Shown: positions 1 to 12,553, counted from the stretch's first letter. The stretch is DNA of 64,000 bases from Heliocidaris tuberculata (GCA_025618425.1 CM046842.1:39986035-40050034), one strand, 5' to 3'. The notes: generated by a model from the sequence alone, not told the origin. Program-made: numbers and translations.

Positions 1-370
1 AATAACTTTTGATTCAGAGCTCTAAAAAATATACCAGATGCACAGGTAGAAAGAGCAAACATTTCTGCACACACTGTGTCCATTTTCGTTGCATGATAAT
101 ATTGTGTTTAATGCCAGGAATTTTAAAAAGGAGAGTAAACTTCAAAATCCTTAAATTGGCAACATATTGGGGGGTTCAAAATCATTGTTTTTCGTCAAAA
201 TTTGGCAATTTTGTCAACTTTTGGACAAAATTCCTAACCATGTATATTGTCCTCAAAGACATTACATTTTATTAGAACATGTAGCACTAAAAAGTGAAAT
301 ATTATTGTTGCCAATTTGAAGAATAAAATGTGATCAATTTAGCCCTTGAATAATTCCTGTCCTGAAAGGG
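1..370 (+). mobile_element. MITE family A, copy 1 (cut by window start), TTAA-flanked
   Basis: This non-coding repeat recurs inverted at about 895-1298 and again, split, at 47982-51013. Its right end reads GAAAGGG followed by TTAA at 371-374. The other copies begin TTAACCCTTT, so the family looks like a short TIR element (CCCTTT...AAAGGG) with TTAA target duplication. The left terminus lies outside the window. Position 151-170 shows the uninterrupted site (CCTTAAATTGGCAAC) that is occupied by a 2.6-kb element in the copy at 48 kb. No protein is encoded. Assignment to a superfamily (piggyBac or Kolobok type) is inference from the TTAA target only. Confidence 0.6.
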
Positions 371-894
371 TTAAACCTTCCATGACAGGAATTATTTAAA
401 GCTCATATACAGTATTGGTAGCAAAAAGGAAATTGGAAAGCAACATGTTAAATATAGTCTCATGTTGTTCTCCTTGTATCAAAAGATGTCTGTAAGAGGT
501 CATTTGGTATTCCATCTATGATTTCTGGTGAATTTCAGTGTAAATATCTGTAAGGAATGCTTGATCACTGCCATAATGCTAGGACCCTTCCACCCCGACG
601 GCTCCCCGCACAGCAATCTTGGGGCTTCGCATAGAGACAGCGTGTGTGCACTGTGTGTAGGTACTCATCATTGGTTTTACACGTGTGTTTACAGTGTATA
701 GCACATGCTGCCTTTGTTGGGATTTTATGTGCCTGTCCCGGCACATAAATTAGTTTTTGCCTCTTATTCGTTTAATATTAAACTTTAGGAGGCAAAATCT
801 TCACAGTGTCTTAGTATTGCTAGTATCTTGCTATTTATCAACAAAAATTGAAGAAATCTGACGAACAGTTTTTGAGGGCTTACCAAAACTTTAC

Positions 895-1298
895 ATGACC
901 TTTAAGGGCTAAATTGATCACATATATTGTTCTTGAAAGTGGCAACATTTAATATTTTTCTTTTAGTGCCACATGGTTCTAATAAGGTGTAATGTCTTTG
1001 AAAAAAATATACAAGGCTACAAATTTTGTTGACAAGTTGAAAAAAATGCCAATTTTGATAAAAAAACAATGATTTTGAACCTCTCAATGTGTTGCCAATT
1101 TAAGGATTTTAAAGCTTATTCTTGTTTTTAAAATTCCTGGCATCAAACGCAATATGGTCTTGCAACAAAAATGGACATACATGTAGTATGTGCAGAAATT
1201 TTTGCTCTTTCTACTCATGCATCTGGTACAATTTTTACAGCTCTGAATCAAAAGTTATTGAGCCAAACCACAAAATGTGGTCACTTGTCTCGAAAGGG
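895..1298 (-). mobile_element. MITE family A, copy 2, inverted
   Basis: This is the reverse complement of the 1-370 repeat, traceable from the AGGGCTAAATTGATCAC block to GAGCTCTGAATCAAAAG, and it continues to CGAAAGGG followed by TTAA at 1299-1302. The start is approximate because the left terminus has diverged. With copy 1 it forms a large inverted repeat around a spacer of about 520 bases in which I recognise nothing. Confidence 0.55.
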
Positions 1299-1302
1299 TT
1301 AA

Positions 1303-2338
1303 AACAAATCTCATTATAACAAGGTAGTTTTCTTTGTATTTTGTTGGTTTTTAGCCCTGATATAACAAGGTTTTGATATAAAGAGGACATTTTCTTGGTC
1401 CCAAGGAAAATGTTACAGCGAGGTTCCACTGTATCATAATGTGATATGCAGCTTACAAAGAATATTTAATTGCTATCATTATCATTTGCTATCCACTGCT
1501 GCTATTAATCCGTTGACTACTGAATTCTCTCATTCCCATAGGCTTTTAAAACACAAGGACCAGCCGGTTCCCGTACGTAATGGGTTAAGGGCTGGTCAGA
1601 CCTCACCCATACAAACCAGGCTTCTCGGCATAACACTGTTTACGTATTGTTCAGATTGAAAGGAATACATGTATAACTTCTTGCTGAATCCCAAAGGGGT
1701 GACTGGAGGGGACCAAAGCAATTTGTAGGTTTAACGTAGGCATTGACACATTCATTGGTCCATATCGAGTGCAATATGGCCTTATCCTACATGTATTCTA
1801 GGGAGGTGGTTTGGGAGGACCAAAACAAAATTAGAGACTGAAAGCAGGCATTGACAGATTTATTACCCAATATCATTACCCTTGTCGGGGGAGAATCAAC
1901 ACGTGGTTTCCCGGTGACACAACATTTGCTCCTGCGACATTTGCTCCGCCCTCCATATCTCGAAGGGTCAAAGATTAAGGCCAAGGTCATGATTTGTTTT
2001 TTTGTTCAGGAAAATGTGAATATTAGGATTAGGACTAGGATTAATATGGCAAAGTTAGACCAGAGCAATAGTCGCAGAAGCAAATGTCATGGAACCGGTT
2101 TTCCTTATCTGAAATTCTCCATGCTTGGTATCAGCACCGAAGGTGGTACGTAGTGATGTACTGGTGAGAAGGCTGCCAAGAACAACCGATAACTACAAGT
2201 GGTCCGAACTAAAGAAATTGGTGGTTCTGTCCATTAAAAACTACTGACACTGCCTAATCACATCCTCTACCACCAGATCGTACTATGAGTACAATTATTG
2301 GCTTGCAGATAATAGATATTATCGTTGAGGCTTACTGA
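1303..2338. other. no gene recognised
   Basis: Only short spurious reading frames are present. I see no splice-bounded coding block, RNA gene or clear repeat. Confidence 0.5.
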
Positions 2339-2412
2339 GGAGGCAAGTTGGCTCAGTCGGTAAATAGTCTGCCTACTGAACCAAAGATAGTAGGTACGAA
2401 TCCACCTGGGTG
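2339..2412 (+). repeat. tRNA-derived SINE head
   Basis: The stretch carries a pol III box A-like block (TGGCTCAGTCGG) followed about 35 bases on by a box B-like block (GGTACGAATCC, one change from GGTTCGAATCC). The spacing is that of a tRNA. The anticodon arm is imperfect (CCTAC/GTAGG stem with an oversized loop) and the acceptor stem does not pair well, so it is a SINE head or tRNA relic, not a functional tRNA. The SINE body probably runs on toward about 2540, but its 3' end is not evident. Confidence 0.55.
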
Positions 2413-2558
2413 AATGACTGAATATTGCCTTGTGTGTTAACGTTCCTCCTTCCTTTAACAGACCTTGGTTATATTACAGTGGAAGAAACTCCATCCCTCA
2501 GAAAGGAAGTGAAATGGAGGCCCCCGTGTAGAGGAGAGTCACCACCTTTGTGCATTAA

Positions 2559-3513
2559 AAGAGATTGAAACCCTGGGGAAAATTCAATTTTAATGTAAAG
2601 AGAGGATAGAGAGAAGCAATTTTTAAAAAAGTTCCATCAAAATCGGTTACGAAATGAGAAAGTTATGAAAGTTTGAAAAGTCTCAATTTACTTTCTATGG
2701 CAATGTTGCTTCAAGGTGACAGGTTTAGTAGTACAACTCTCCATATGTTCTGTACACAAAATTTCATATTTTACCCATTATCTCTCAAGGTGCAGCTTGT
2801 CTCCTTCTAAGCTCAAGATATATCATGGGAAAATGTATTTGACTCAACATTATGTAAAGACAAGCAGCATCTTTAGAGATAATGGAGAAAATATGAAGTT
2901 TTGTGTACAAAACTTATTGGCCGGAATTCACAAAGGTGGTTTCAATTCAGACCATGGTTAATGCAGATTTTGTGGTATAAATACACTTGATTTAGCGCAT
3001 ACACTTAAAAAGATCCAATAATGAAGGCTCGCCGGTCGCGCGTGGTTGGCAAAAGAGCTAAATTCACACTAGTTGCCATTGTTCAGACCATGGTTTATGT
3101 AAATTAATTTAAATAAACCATGGTCTGAATTTAAATAAACCGTGGTCTGAACCATGGCAACTAGCATGAATTTAGTGCTTTTGTCAATCATGCGTGACTG
3201 GTGCGCGTTCATTAATGGATTTTTTAAGTGTATGCGCTAAATCAAGCGTATTTATACCACGAAATCTGCATAAACCATGGTCTGAATTGAAACCACCTTT
3301 GTGAATTCCAGCCATTGAGAGTTGTACTACTAAACCTGCCATTTCGAAGCAACATTGCCAATTTGAGGATCGCTATAGAAAGTAAATTGAGAATTTTTAA
3401 ACTTTCAAAACTTTTTCATTTTGTTACCGATTTTGATGGAACTTTTTTAAAATTGCTTCTCTCTATCCTCTCTTTTCATTAAAATGGATATTTCCCCCGA
3501 GTTTCATTCTCCT
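2559..3513. mobile_element. fold-back element flanked by TTAA, with nested palindromes
   Basis: TTAA occurs at 2555-2558 and 3514-3517. The ends are inverted repeats (left AAGAGATTGAAAC, right GTTTCATTCTCCT), and the arms 2559-2750 and about 3318-3513 are reverse complements over nearly 190 bases, with scattered changes. Inside the left arm, a second hairpin pairs 2750-2790 with 2870-2912. A third palindrome of a different family (2919-3313) fills the centre. There is no coding capacity. Confidence 0.65.
2919..3313. repeat. palindromic element family B, copy 1
   Basis: This near-perfect palindrome is bounded by GGCCGGAATTCAC and GTGAATTCCAGCC. Both arms contain the GGTTTCAATTCAGACCATGG block, a TTTAGCGCATACACTT block and a GTTGCCAT block, and the centre is repeated CCATGGTCTGAA and AATTTAAATAAACC words. 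Related copies lie at 37615-37990 and, split by an insertion, at 39662-39833 plus 45579-45783. Confidence 0.7.
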
Positions 3514-3517
3514 TTAA

Positions 3518-5100
3518 GAACCCAATGCACTATTTGAATAAGAGTAGGGGAAATCCCCAGTGTAGTGATACACCTGCACATCCCAATCAGTTATACCGTG
3601 AGGAGAGACTCGAGGGTTACAGTGATTCAGTTTGATTTTCCCCTCCTAGGCACAGCCAGGTGACACCGAATAATTAATAATAATTATGATAAAAATTGGC
3701 TGGCAATTCAAACAAGATGATAAAATCTTTGAGGGAGGCTGATTTGCATAAATCATAGACCTCTCACCAACCAAACAATTTCCTATCCATTTTTCACTTA
3801 AACAATGGTTGACCTATTTGGGAACGATTTACCACTATGTAATAGTTATCATTATCATTTATCGGTGAGATCTGACCAGCCCTCTAGAGAGTTGATACTT
3901 ACAGATTTTAAGGTGGAGACCTTGGCCGCTAGACCAAGGGTCATCCGGTCATTCTCAGACTCTAGCATGTCCTCCGTACTCATTTTACCTCCTCCTTGTC
4001 CACCTGTCATGAAAAGAAACAACCAAATAAAGTTACACGATCGGAGCTAAACTTCAAGTTCCGCTTGTAGTTTCAAAACTTTAAGTTAACTTGTAGTCAT
4101 CTTGTAGTTTCAGCCCATATGAACGGACTTGTGGTTTTGAAACTTTAACTTGTAGTTCAAGAACCACAAGTGAGCTCGTGGTTAAGGCCGAAACCATGAG
4201 CAGCGGGGGTCCTCCATCACAGTTACGGCCCATGTGAACAGAATAAACTTTAAGTTTCGCAAGCTTGTGGTTAAGGATGACCTTGCTTTGTTTGGGCACT
4301 CAGATTTTTTTCAGAAGAGGGTGTGAAATACGCAGAAAAAAAATCTAGGCTCGGTGGAAAAAGCGAAAATCCGCGGATACACGGAAAATTTTCATGCCTG
4401 TAATCAACAGCCATACACCTCAACACTTTCAAAACACAACTGAACAAAAGTCACCAACATTCACTCAAAATCGGCATTTAATTTACAAAAACCGACACCA
4501 ACATATCCATGAAATACAATAAATTTAACTCACCGATGTTGGAAAAGATAATTCCAAAAATGAAATCCGTAATTTACTGTCACTTCTGGCGAAACGGGGT
4601 ATCGCAACGCATTGCATACATTTCCTGATCGCCGCGAGCGCTGACATCTCCCCCCCCAAAATCCGGTCGTTAAAAATTCGGTCCCTATCGCGCAAACGTA
4701 AAAGTCCCGATCGTGCGCGATCGTAGAGATCGATGTGCGCGCGCGAACCGAGTTTCTTTGTGGACAAAATTTTATTGGCCGAGTTTAGTCTAAAACATCG
4801 GCACCATGAAAACAACATGCGATCGCGAAAAAAATTGGCGGGGATTTCTTAGGTTTTGGACATGATTTTTACTTTGGATTTTGCTGGAAATATCAGAAAT
4901 TCTTCCTAATAGCCATTTAAGGTAGGAGTGAGATTTTAAAGTGCTGAATTTGAAAGAAGTATTTGAAATATTTATCTTACTTTTCCCCCCATACCTTAAG
5001 TACATGCGATAGAAAATGACTAGTATTTTTGCATTCGTCCCGCGTAGTGGTCAGTATGACCACTAATACGTGGTGTAGAATTGACCATAGGCATAGCATA
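3518..5100. other. no gene; short repeated words
   Basis: About 4030-4300 repeats words such as CTTGTAGTTTC and AAACTTTAAGTT in both orientations. It resembles 36415-36560 and the flanks of the palindrome at 37615-37990, and is probably a diverged inverted-repeat element. The rest, including the GC-richer 4590-4760, shows no supportable gene. Confidence 0.4.
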
Positions 5101-5200
5101 GCCTGCTAACAAACAAAAGCTATTGAAGCCTATTCACCCATAAAAGCTATTGAGGAGTACAAGCTTATCTTCAGATAAGATTGTACATGTATAAATGGAC
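5101..5200 (+). repeat. direct repeat, copy 1
   Basis: The block around CTATTGAAGCCTATTCACCC followed by TTATCTTCAGATAA recurs at about 6227-6345. The two copies flank the TIR element at 5275-5723. Confidence 0.55.
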
Positions 5201-5274
5201 ACAGTCCCACATAGGCATCATAGGCAAGGCCAAGGGCCCTCTCTGGACTCATTCACGGGACCATCACTATATGG

Positions 5275-5723
5275 CAGTAGAGGCGCACGGCCAATTTCGG
5301 AGACTCTCTCCCATTTGGGAGATTATCTCTGTTATCGGAGACTTTTATAAATTATATTTTTGGTAGCCGATATGGGAGACAGTCTCCCATTTGGGAGATT
5401 GATTTTCTTTGTTTACATTTGCGGCAAAGGGATTACCTCGGCACAAAATGAAAACATGATAAGCAGATTGCTCATGAAAAATTACCCCTTTTGACCATCT
5501 ACTTCAAAGATTCACCGTCTACTTTTGTTTTCATAACATTTTTTGTTATGACCCACACACAAAAAAATGGGTTCCTGACCTCAGTCAGGCAAAAATTTGG
5601 CTGGGATAAACTGCCTTGTTGTTGGTGTTGTTTCTTTTATCCTTTTGTAAGCTAAGTCTCCAATATGAGAGACAGTCTCCCAAATGGGAGAGAGTCTCAG
5701 ATATCGGCCGTGCGCCTCTACTG
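5275..5723. mobile_element. short TIR element with 5-bp TATGG duplication
   Basis: The left end is CAGTAGAGGCGCACGGCC and the right end is its exact reverse complement. Both sides are flanked by TATGG (5270-5274, 5724-5728). The inverted repeats continue inward for about 50 bases and contain repeated CTCCCATTTGGGAGA palindromes. The length of 449 bp and lack of a reading frame mark it as a non-autonomous DNA transposon; the superfamily is not assigned. Confidence 0.65.
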
Positions 5724-6226
5724 TATGGGGCTGTGTCATTTTCGGGCTGCCGCTGTCAGGACCTCTAAGTTGAAGAGGTAAAAACACCAATATAATCGGC
5801 AAAATTTTGAGAAAATACTTCCTTCTACATTTTAGAATGATAGAATATCTAATTTCATGCCAGATCCTTCAATAGGCTGATATAGGATCTTTATGATTAT
5901 CATCTTGATCAAGTGAAATTTTCAGACTGTTTTTGGTCGGTGATGTTGCTCCCCTCCGGCACACATATGGGCAAGATATCACACACTTGCTTCACTCATG
6001 GGCCCTTCCCTATGTGCGACTGTGTCCAACATTCACTGTTGCAGCAGTCAAAAACAGACAACAAAATTGCTCTAAGCAAGATTTAATTTTCTTAAATTTG
6101 CTAGATTACCTGATTCATGGACTCTTCCACTCTTACTGTGCCACAAATTAGGGGATTCAGAATTGAAAGTGAAATTTTAAATAATTATTTTCCTCTCCTG
6201 TATGAATGATCTAGCCTGGAAAAGGG

Positions 6227-6345
6227 CCTGCTGATACACACAATAGCTATTGAAGCCTATTCACCCATAAAAGAGCTAGTCTGAGTACAAGGTTATCTTC
6301 AGATAAACTTGTAGTTGTACATCATGTATACATGTAAGTGCACTT
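6227..6345 (+). repeat. direct repeat, copy 2
   Basis: This is the second copy of the block at 5101-5200, slightly expanded and diverged. Confidence 0.5.
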
Positions 6346-6448
6346 GCTTATTATGTAGGCAATTGCTCACGGTATGAAGGTACAGAGTGCGAGGTTATCT
6401 CCCATAACCTCGCATAAGTATGAGTGCCCTGGACTAGGATAAAGTCGG

Positions 6449-6757
6449 ATGCGGGCTAACTCGGCACTAGGGCGAACTCGGCCTTGGCGGAAAATCGCGG
6501 CTGAGTGAGCCCAGAGAGTTAAATTGATAGCAAACACTTGTGTTGAATTTCGCATTAATTACACATTTCAAAACACTTAAATTCAAATTATTTGATATCA
6601 ATGTGTAAAATGATTATCAAAGAAGCAATGTTGAAAATTTCAAGAAGTAAAATTATGCAAAACCTGAAATTTAATGCTAAAAAAGGGTACGGTGCGTAGC
6701 GTGGACTTCAAGTCACCAAGCAGTGCCGAGTTCGCCCTAGTGCCGAGTTAGCCCGAA
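6449..6757. repeat. inverted-repeat element (GGGCTAACTCGGCAC ends)
   Basis: The arm starting GGGCTAACTCGGCACTAGGG is matched by its reverse complement near 6722-6757. The interior is AT-rich and non-coding. It is probably a MITE; I could not define the target duplication. Confidence 0.55.
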
Positions 6758-7168
6758 CCCCACCAAAACAAACCCCACCAAAACAAACGCAAAAATGAAT
6801 ACATGGGACACGTTAATAAGACAGAAAATAGCGTTTCCATTGAAATTACCATTCTAAATTAGAAAACAATAATACATTAATCACAAAACTGTAAGAAAGT
6901 AATAACACAAACCGTTTTTTCGTGCTCCCCAATCCCAATCAGACATTTCACGATGATTTCGCGGGCTTCTTTAGGCGGCTGTCGATCTTCGATTCCACGT
7001 ATTATTTTTTCGCAAGTTACGCGACCGCTACGTTAATTTGAAAACAGTTGATACAGTACCTTTTTTTTATTTTTATTTTTTTTTTAAACCAATGACTTTT
7101 ACCAGCTCGATGCTTTTACCTCGTGCCCCCCCCCCCCTCGAAAAAAAAAAGGGTAGACAAGAGAAGGA

Positions 7169-7270
7169 TGAAGAAGAAGAAGAAGAAGAAGAAGAAGAAG
7201 AAGAAGAAGAAGAAGAAGACGAAGAAGAAGAAGAAGAAGAAGAAGAAGAAGAAGAAGAAGAAGAAGAAGA
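7169..7270 (+). repeat. (GAA)n microsatellite
   Basis: This is an almost pure GAA/AAG run. It creates long poly-Glu and poly-Lys reading frames that I do not regard as genes. Confidence 0.95.
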
Positions 7271-7299
7271 TTTTATTAGGGCTCTGTGGCAGACCAGTT

Positions 7300-8224
7300 T
7301 TTATTATGTACTGAACAAACTACCCAGAATAAAGAAGTGAAATAGATTTTAAACAATAATAAAGAAGGAGAATGATAAGAAGTTCGAAGAGGAGGACGAG
7401 AAGAAGAATCGAACAATCTCTTGATGGCGCTGTTTGGATAGGAGTCACGTATTGACAGCAAGCTAAGAAACAAACACTAAAACGACGCATTTTTCAGCTT
7501 CTTCGTGAATTATTTTCAGTTGGATGTGTAGTATTTTCCTCATCCTCACTTCATCTTTTTCTTTAATTTCTCACTTTCATTTCCAATTGTACAAAGTCAT
7601 TTTGAGAGGACATTGCTCTTTGTACTAGAAGTCACTACCACTCCTGTGTTATCACATTTATTTATCAAGAAGTGGTCAGCTGCATAGCCATCACACATTA
7701 GTGACTCACCCTCAATTCAAGGAATTGCAACAATACTCTCTTTCTCTTTCATCCTGCTTCACTAGCAAGGGATGAGAACAAACACTTTTCATCTCCATCT
7801 TTGTTAGAGATACACTTCTCAAAGTTTTCTCTTCGAGTTAACACGATAATTTGAGGATGTCATCTTTACACTTCTGAATTTGTTTCCTGCACTTCAATTG
7901 GAGCAATTTCTACAATTCAATCCTTTTTACATTCTACACTCCTTCATCTCACCTGGAGAAATTTGTACTACCTCTTTCATCATCTTATTCTCTGCAATTC
8001 ACTCAGAGAACAATCCAAAATCTCGCTTGAGCTAGCCAAGTAGTTTTGTGATAATTTCTGTGGTGTTATCTGTGTAACTATATTTGGGAAATTGTGCAAT
8101 ATTGCTATTAGTGGAGGATTCATGCCCGGGAAACGCCTGCACGCGTAAAGTCGGTAAGTGGTGATTGCTTAATTTTTATTCCCCTCTCGCTTATAGTTAG
8201 CAACCAACCTCTTCAGATGTAATT
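7300..8224 (+). other. no gene; possible 5' leader of retroelement 1
   Basis: The stretch is pyrimidine-rich and AT-rich and leads directly into the ORF1 remnant at 8225. It could be the 5' untranslated region of that element, but no boundary or promoter is visible. Confidence 0.3.
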
Positions 8225-9236
8225 ATGACTTCCCAGGGTGCGAGGAGTAAAAGTGACTACCAATTAAGGAAATCAAATCGACCAAACAAACTGGAAAACC
8301 ACGACTTGAAGGAACTGGGCGTGGCAGGCAGTAGTGATAGCTCGACTAAGACCCCAGTCAACGACTCGCCACCTCCCACAAACGCCGACCCTAGCCCGTC
8401 TACGACAACGCAGCACGCAGACCCAGCTGTCGCCTTGCAACTATAGAGGTTTTTATGGCGGAAATGAGAGGTATGATTTCGTCCTTGAATAATCAGATTA
8501 AAGAAAGATTTGATCATATTCTGCTTGAAATTTCTGGCTTTAAACGGGAATTGGCTACAGTTAAATCGTCTGTTTCTGATTTGGGTGCCAGTCTCACCGA
8601 TGCGTCAGACCGCTTAAATGATCTAGAATCTGTGAAGATGCCCTATTTGAGTGAAGAAATAAAAAATGTGAAGAAAGAATTAGAAGAGAAGCTTCTGAAG
8701 CTTGAAATTCATGATAGGAAGCAAAATCTACTGGTGTATGGTGTAAGTGCTACATCCAACGAAAACGTGTACGCGGCTCTAACTCCGGTATTCATGCATT
8801 TCCTGAATATATCACATGACGAGGCTACAAAAATTCCACTGGTGAATGCTCACCGTCTCCCAGCTTCGCGCAGCAACGGTACGCCGGGGCCTAGCAACCA
8901 ACCGCCTCCCATTATTGTGCGCTTTGCCAAGATGAGTGATCGCGACAAGCTCCTTTCGATCAACCACACCGTGCGAGGGAAAGTCATGACGATGAATCAC
9001 GATCACCACTGCGACGTATCGCTATTCGTACCGACCTTCCACCAAGTATGAAACGAGAGAGAGGTCGGCTTGCAGCCACGGCTTACAATCTTCGCAAGAG
9101 TCAACACCTCGCCACAAGCATTAGAGTGGTTGGGACAAAAGTTGTCTTGCTATTACGAGGAAACGACCCAACAACGGCGAACCCCCGGCTAAGTGGATGG
9201 AATGGAAAAATGAATGAGAACCAGTTCTTGACCTAA
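8225..9236 (+). pseudogene. non-LTR retrotransposon ORF1 remnant (L1-type, transposase_22-like)
   Basis: Three overlapping frames together resemble an L1-type ORF1 protein, the nucleic-acid-binding chaperone that packages element RNA. 8225-8446 is a Ser/Pro/Thr-rich N-terminus of 73 aa. 8455-9051 carries a heptad-rich coiled coil (about residues 5-85) followed by an RRM-like part with RKQNLLVYGV, NAHRLP and IIVRFAKMSDRDKLLS. 9048-9236 carries the C-terminal-domain signature RLAATAYNLRKSQ. The frame changes near 8446 and 9050, so at least two indels separate the pieces. The coiled coil plus RRM plus C-terminal-domain order is established for L1-type ORF1p. Linking it to the ORF2 at 12.5 kb is inference from order and strand. 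Confidence 0.65.
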
Positions 9237-9379
9237 GAGAAATTTTGTCGAATTTCGAGCCACTTTATGATAGTTTCATAGTAAGGAAAGTTCACCAGGA
9301 AAATGAGATGTAGCCTTCCGTTTATTCTATAGCTGCTTGCTTTCATTTTTTTCTGCTGTTGATGCTCTGTTCACAAATA

Positions 9380-11560
9380 TAATAACTTCAATTATTTCCA
9401 AGAAGGCATACAGAGTACATCTACTCACAATTTAATAGTCGTCACGCATAAGACAAGGGTTATTACGACTTAGTACGAATTACATTATTAGGTTGATGAT
9501 ATAAAAAAGGATTGTTAATTTTTAAAGAGGAATTATGTTGATTGTTGATTTACCTCATGACTGTTTTAAACTATTGAAGTTCACGCAAAAAAGAGAGACA
9601 TGTACCTTGTGCCCAAAAGTTGTTTTTATTTTTTGTTTGTTTTTGTATATTGCTTGTGGCTCATAAAGTAATGTCATTCCACACTTTATAAGATTGAAGG
9701 TGGAATGAACACGAATACAGGAATTATGTATAAAAAAGAGGAAATATGGAATCAGGTTGTTAACTCCAGTTGTAAACTTGTTTATAGGAGTTAATCAAAA
9801 GGCAAAAAAATAAAAAAGAAAAAAAGAAATAAAAAACGAAGAAGAAATCTCTTCTTTTGCATTTTTCTTTCCCTTTGCTCTATTGACTGTACATGGTCAG
9901 AGTATAACAACCATTTTGTGCTTTTTTTTCTGGCTTTTGGTCTAATTGGCCTGGTTTGTCTGGTTATCCGTTCTGTCATAAGTAAAGGAATTGAGACGAA
10001 GCTTTTATCATGAGATAGATACAAAATCCTGTCAATTTCCAGTCACTATGTGATAAATGTTAATTTTTGGATGTTGTTGTTACTGCAGGCGTACACTTAT
10101 TTTTAACACTCGGTTAACAGGAAATCCCTGCATGCTCAAAGGAATGTTATAACTCATGGGTTTACAAATAAATTAACAATAATTTCATTTCAAAAGAAGG
10201 CATACTGTGTACATCTACTTATAAAGTTATAGTCACCACACACTAAGATATGTGTGCGAACATGAACTACTGGAAATATTATGGTGGTTATATAATTAAG
10301 AATGGATTGTTATATAAATTTACCGTTGTGCTCCAATGTTGGTTGCTTTTCCTATGACTTATAAAGTAACTTGAATTATGTCAATGAAGGCTGACGATGA
10401 AGGATTACGGCTCATATTGTAATGTTTTTCAATACTTTATAAGATTAATGCTAAAATGAGCACGGAAACAGAATTTATGTACTGGTGATCAAATTGGAAG
10501 TCAGGTTGTTAACTATACCAGTTAACAGTTGTTAACTCTACCAGTTAACAGTTGCTAACTCTACCAGTTAACAGTTGCTAACTCTACCAGTTAACAGTTG
10601 CTAACTCTACCAGTTAACAGTTGTTAACTTGTTTACAATGGTTTGGCGAAAGGGTTTTTTGTTTTGTTTTGTTTTTTTAGGGGAGGGGGGGGGGAACTGA
10701 AATTTCCTCCTTGACAATTTTTCCCTTTAAACGGAATACGGTCAGAATGGAACATCAATTTTGTGCTTTCACTTTATTTCTGATTTTGGTGTAATTGGTC
10801 AGGTTGGACTGGGTATCCGTTTGACCTCTGAAAACAAGGGAATTTGAGATGAAACTTTTTTTGGATATATAATCCATTCTCTTCACAGTCAGTATGTAAG
10901 AAATTTTAATTTTTGAATGTTGTTGTTACTGCATACGTGGAAATCACGATGGTATGTTGTTTTCACATTTCACATTTTACATTTTATAAGATTAATGCTG
11001 GTGTGAATACAAATATATACTGATAATGAAATAAGGATTTAGGTTGTTAACTCTATCAGTTAACAGTTGTTAACAGTTGTTAACCCGTTAAGTCTACCAG
11101 TTAGCAGTTGTTGACCTGTTTGCAATAGTTTGGTAAGAGGTTTAAAAAAAAAAAAAGAAAGAAAGAAAGAAAACATGAAATTTTTTCCTCACTCCCCCCC
11201 CCCCCCCCCCGACTTTAGACTGAATGGAACAACCATTTCGTGCTTTTATACTATTTCTTTCTGACTTTTGGTGTAATTGGCCAGGTTTGTCTGGTTATCC
11301 GTTTTCTCTCAAAGAAGGGAATTGAGATTTTTCGTGAGATTTAAATCCTTTCTCTTCCCTCTGTTGGTCGAGGTTGGAGGTGCCTCGGCGCCTGTGTGCA
11401 GTGGTGGCAGCATCCGGGAATTGAGATTAATTACAGTGATTAATCTCAGTTTTTGGATGTTGTTGTCGCTGTGTGCGGGCGTCGATGTGTTTTCACCCTC
11501 AATTAACAGAGGGAACTCTACATGTTTAAGGAATGCTATAACTTATGTGCATCTCCTCTG
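9380..11560 (+). repeat. tandem block of three diverged ~0.5-0.8-kb units
   Basis: Landmarks recur in order. AGAAGGCATAC with GTACATCTACT occurs at about 9401 and 10195. A GGTGTAATTGGCCAGGTTTG-like block occurs at about 9941, 10791 and 11272. ATGTTGTTGTTACTGC-like words occur at about 10068, 10917 and 11457. A GTTAACAG-rich stretch closes the second and third units. Periods are about 794-850 and 481 bases, so the third unit is shortened. The block sits between the ORF1 and ORF2 remnants and is either an internal linker or a separate satellite-like insertion. Confidence 0.65.
10503..10628 (+). repeat. 23-bp minisatellite (TTAACTCTACCAGTTAACAG)
   Basis: About five copies of a unit containing CTCTACCAGTTAACAGTTG lie head to tail with GTTAAC palindromes at each junction. 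A shorter diverged version lies at about 11047-11110. Confidence 0.85.
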
Positions 11561-12553
11561 TTTGTATGACCATGGTATGACGGCATTGTTATGATAGGGT
11601 TGTATCCAGGGTGAAATACTTTTAAACAAATACAGTGTCTTATGTAACCTGACTTAGTTCGTCCATCCACTCAACAGCTGTCTTTGTCGCGTGCCGCTCG
11701 TCCCATGTGAGTCTTTGTGCCCGGTTGGGCGCGGTGCGAGCTGCGCGTGCATAAAGTGGGCTATTTCAGGGCCGAGCATACATTATGCCTTGCCTGACCT
11801 GGTAACGGCAAGCGTGGGCATGGCACGTTGCATTCCGCCTGCTCAGATGCAGTAGCTTGTGGCAGGTGAGCGGCGCGGTTCACAGGGGAAACGCTGTTTG
11901 AAAATGCAAAAATTTGTTTGCGGTATGATCATATACGAGCTGATCAACCTGTTGTAGGACTGTTGTTGTAAACAATTTGCTTGGATATTAAACATTTTGC
12001 ATAAGTCCTAAAAAAAAAAACTCTTTAAGCGGCGCCTTTACTGTGTTTAATCGCTGATGTTGGGAGGATGGACGCACATAACTGAATTTGATTACAACCG
12101 GTTACTCCTTGGTTACCCACTAGAAAAATTCTCCATGTAGTTATGTAACAGTTCTTTGTATTCATATTTTGCAAGTCAGGCTTAATACGAGTCTCTGCTT
12201 GTATACAGGGGAAAAGGGACGAAGATGTTTATAAACGTAACTTTGATGCATGAAATGGTATTCTCTTCTTTTTTCCCTTGTTGTTTTTATTTTGTTATTT
12301 TTTCTAAGGTTTCATTTAAATATCGAACAAGTGTTCTCAAAATAACATTTGTATTGTCATGATTGTAGCGGGTTGCTGTCAATTAGCAAATCGCTAAGAT
12401 GCTCTTCCGCCGATTATCAATTGTCCATATCTCTCCTCGTCTTTCATGTTTGTATGTGATTGTTCTTGTGTTTTCGTCTCTAATGACATGTGTTGTCATG
12501 TCCTTTAGTTTTTCTGCACATCTCCTTACACCTTCTCTCTTCTTAGTTCTCTA
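11561..12553 (+). other. no gene recognised
   Basis: The sequence is GC-richer around 11680-11900 and AT-rich afterwards. It may be leader sequence of the ORF2 below. No domain or RNA structure was recognised. Confidence 0.3.

Noticed and set aside
2339..2412. Functional tRNA gene
   Set aside because: The anticodon loop is oversized and the acceptor stem does not pair; better explained as a SINE head.
7038..7340. 100-aa frame with a long poly-Glu stretch, and overlapping poly-Lys frame
   Set aside because: It is produced by the (GAA)n microsatellite at 7169-7270; no flanking domain or splice context.
10503..10628. Possible CRISPR-like regular repeats
   Set aside because: Units are contiguous with no unique spacers, and the genome is eukaryotic.
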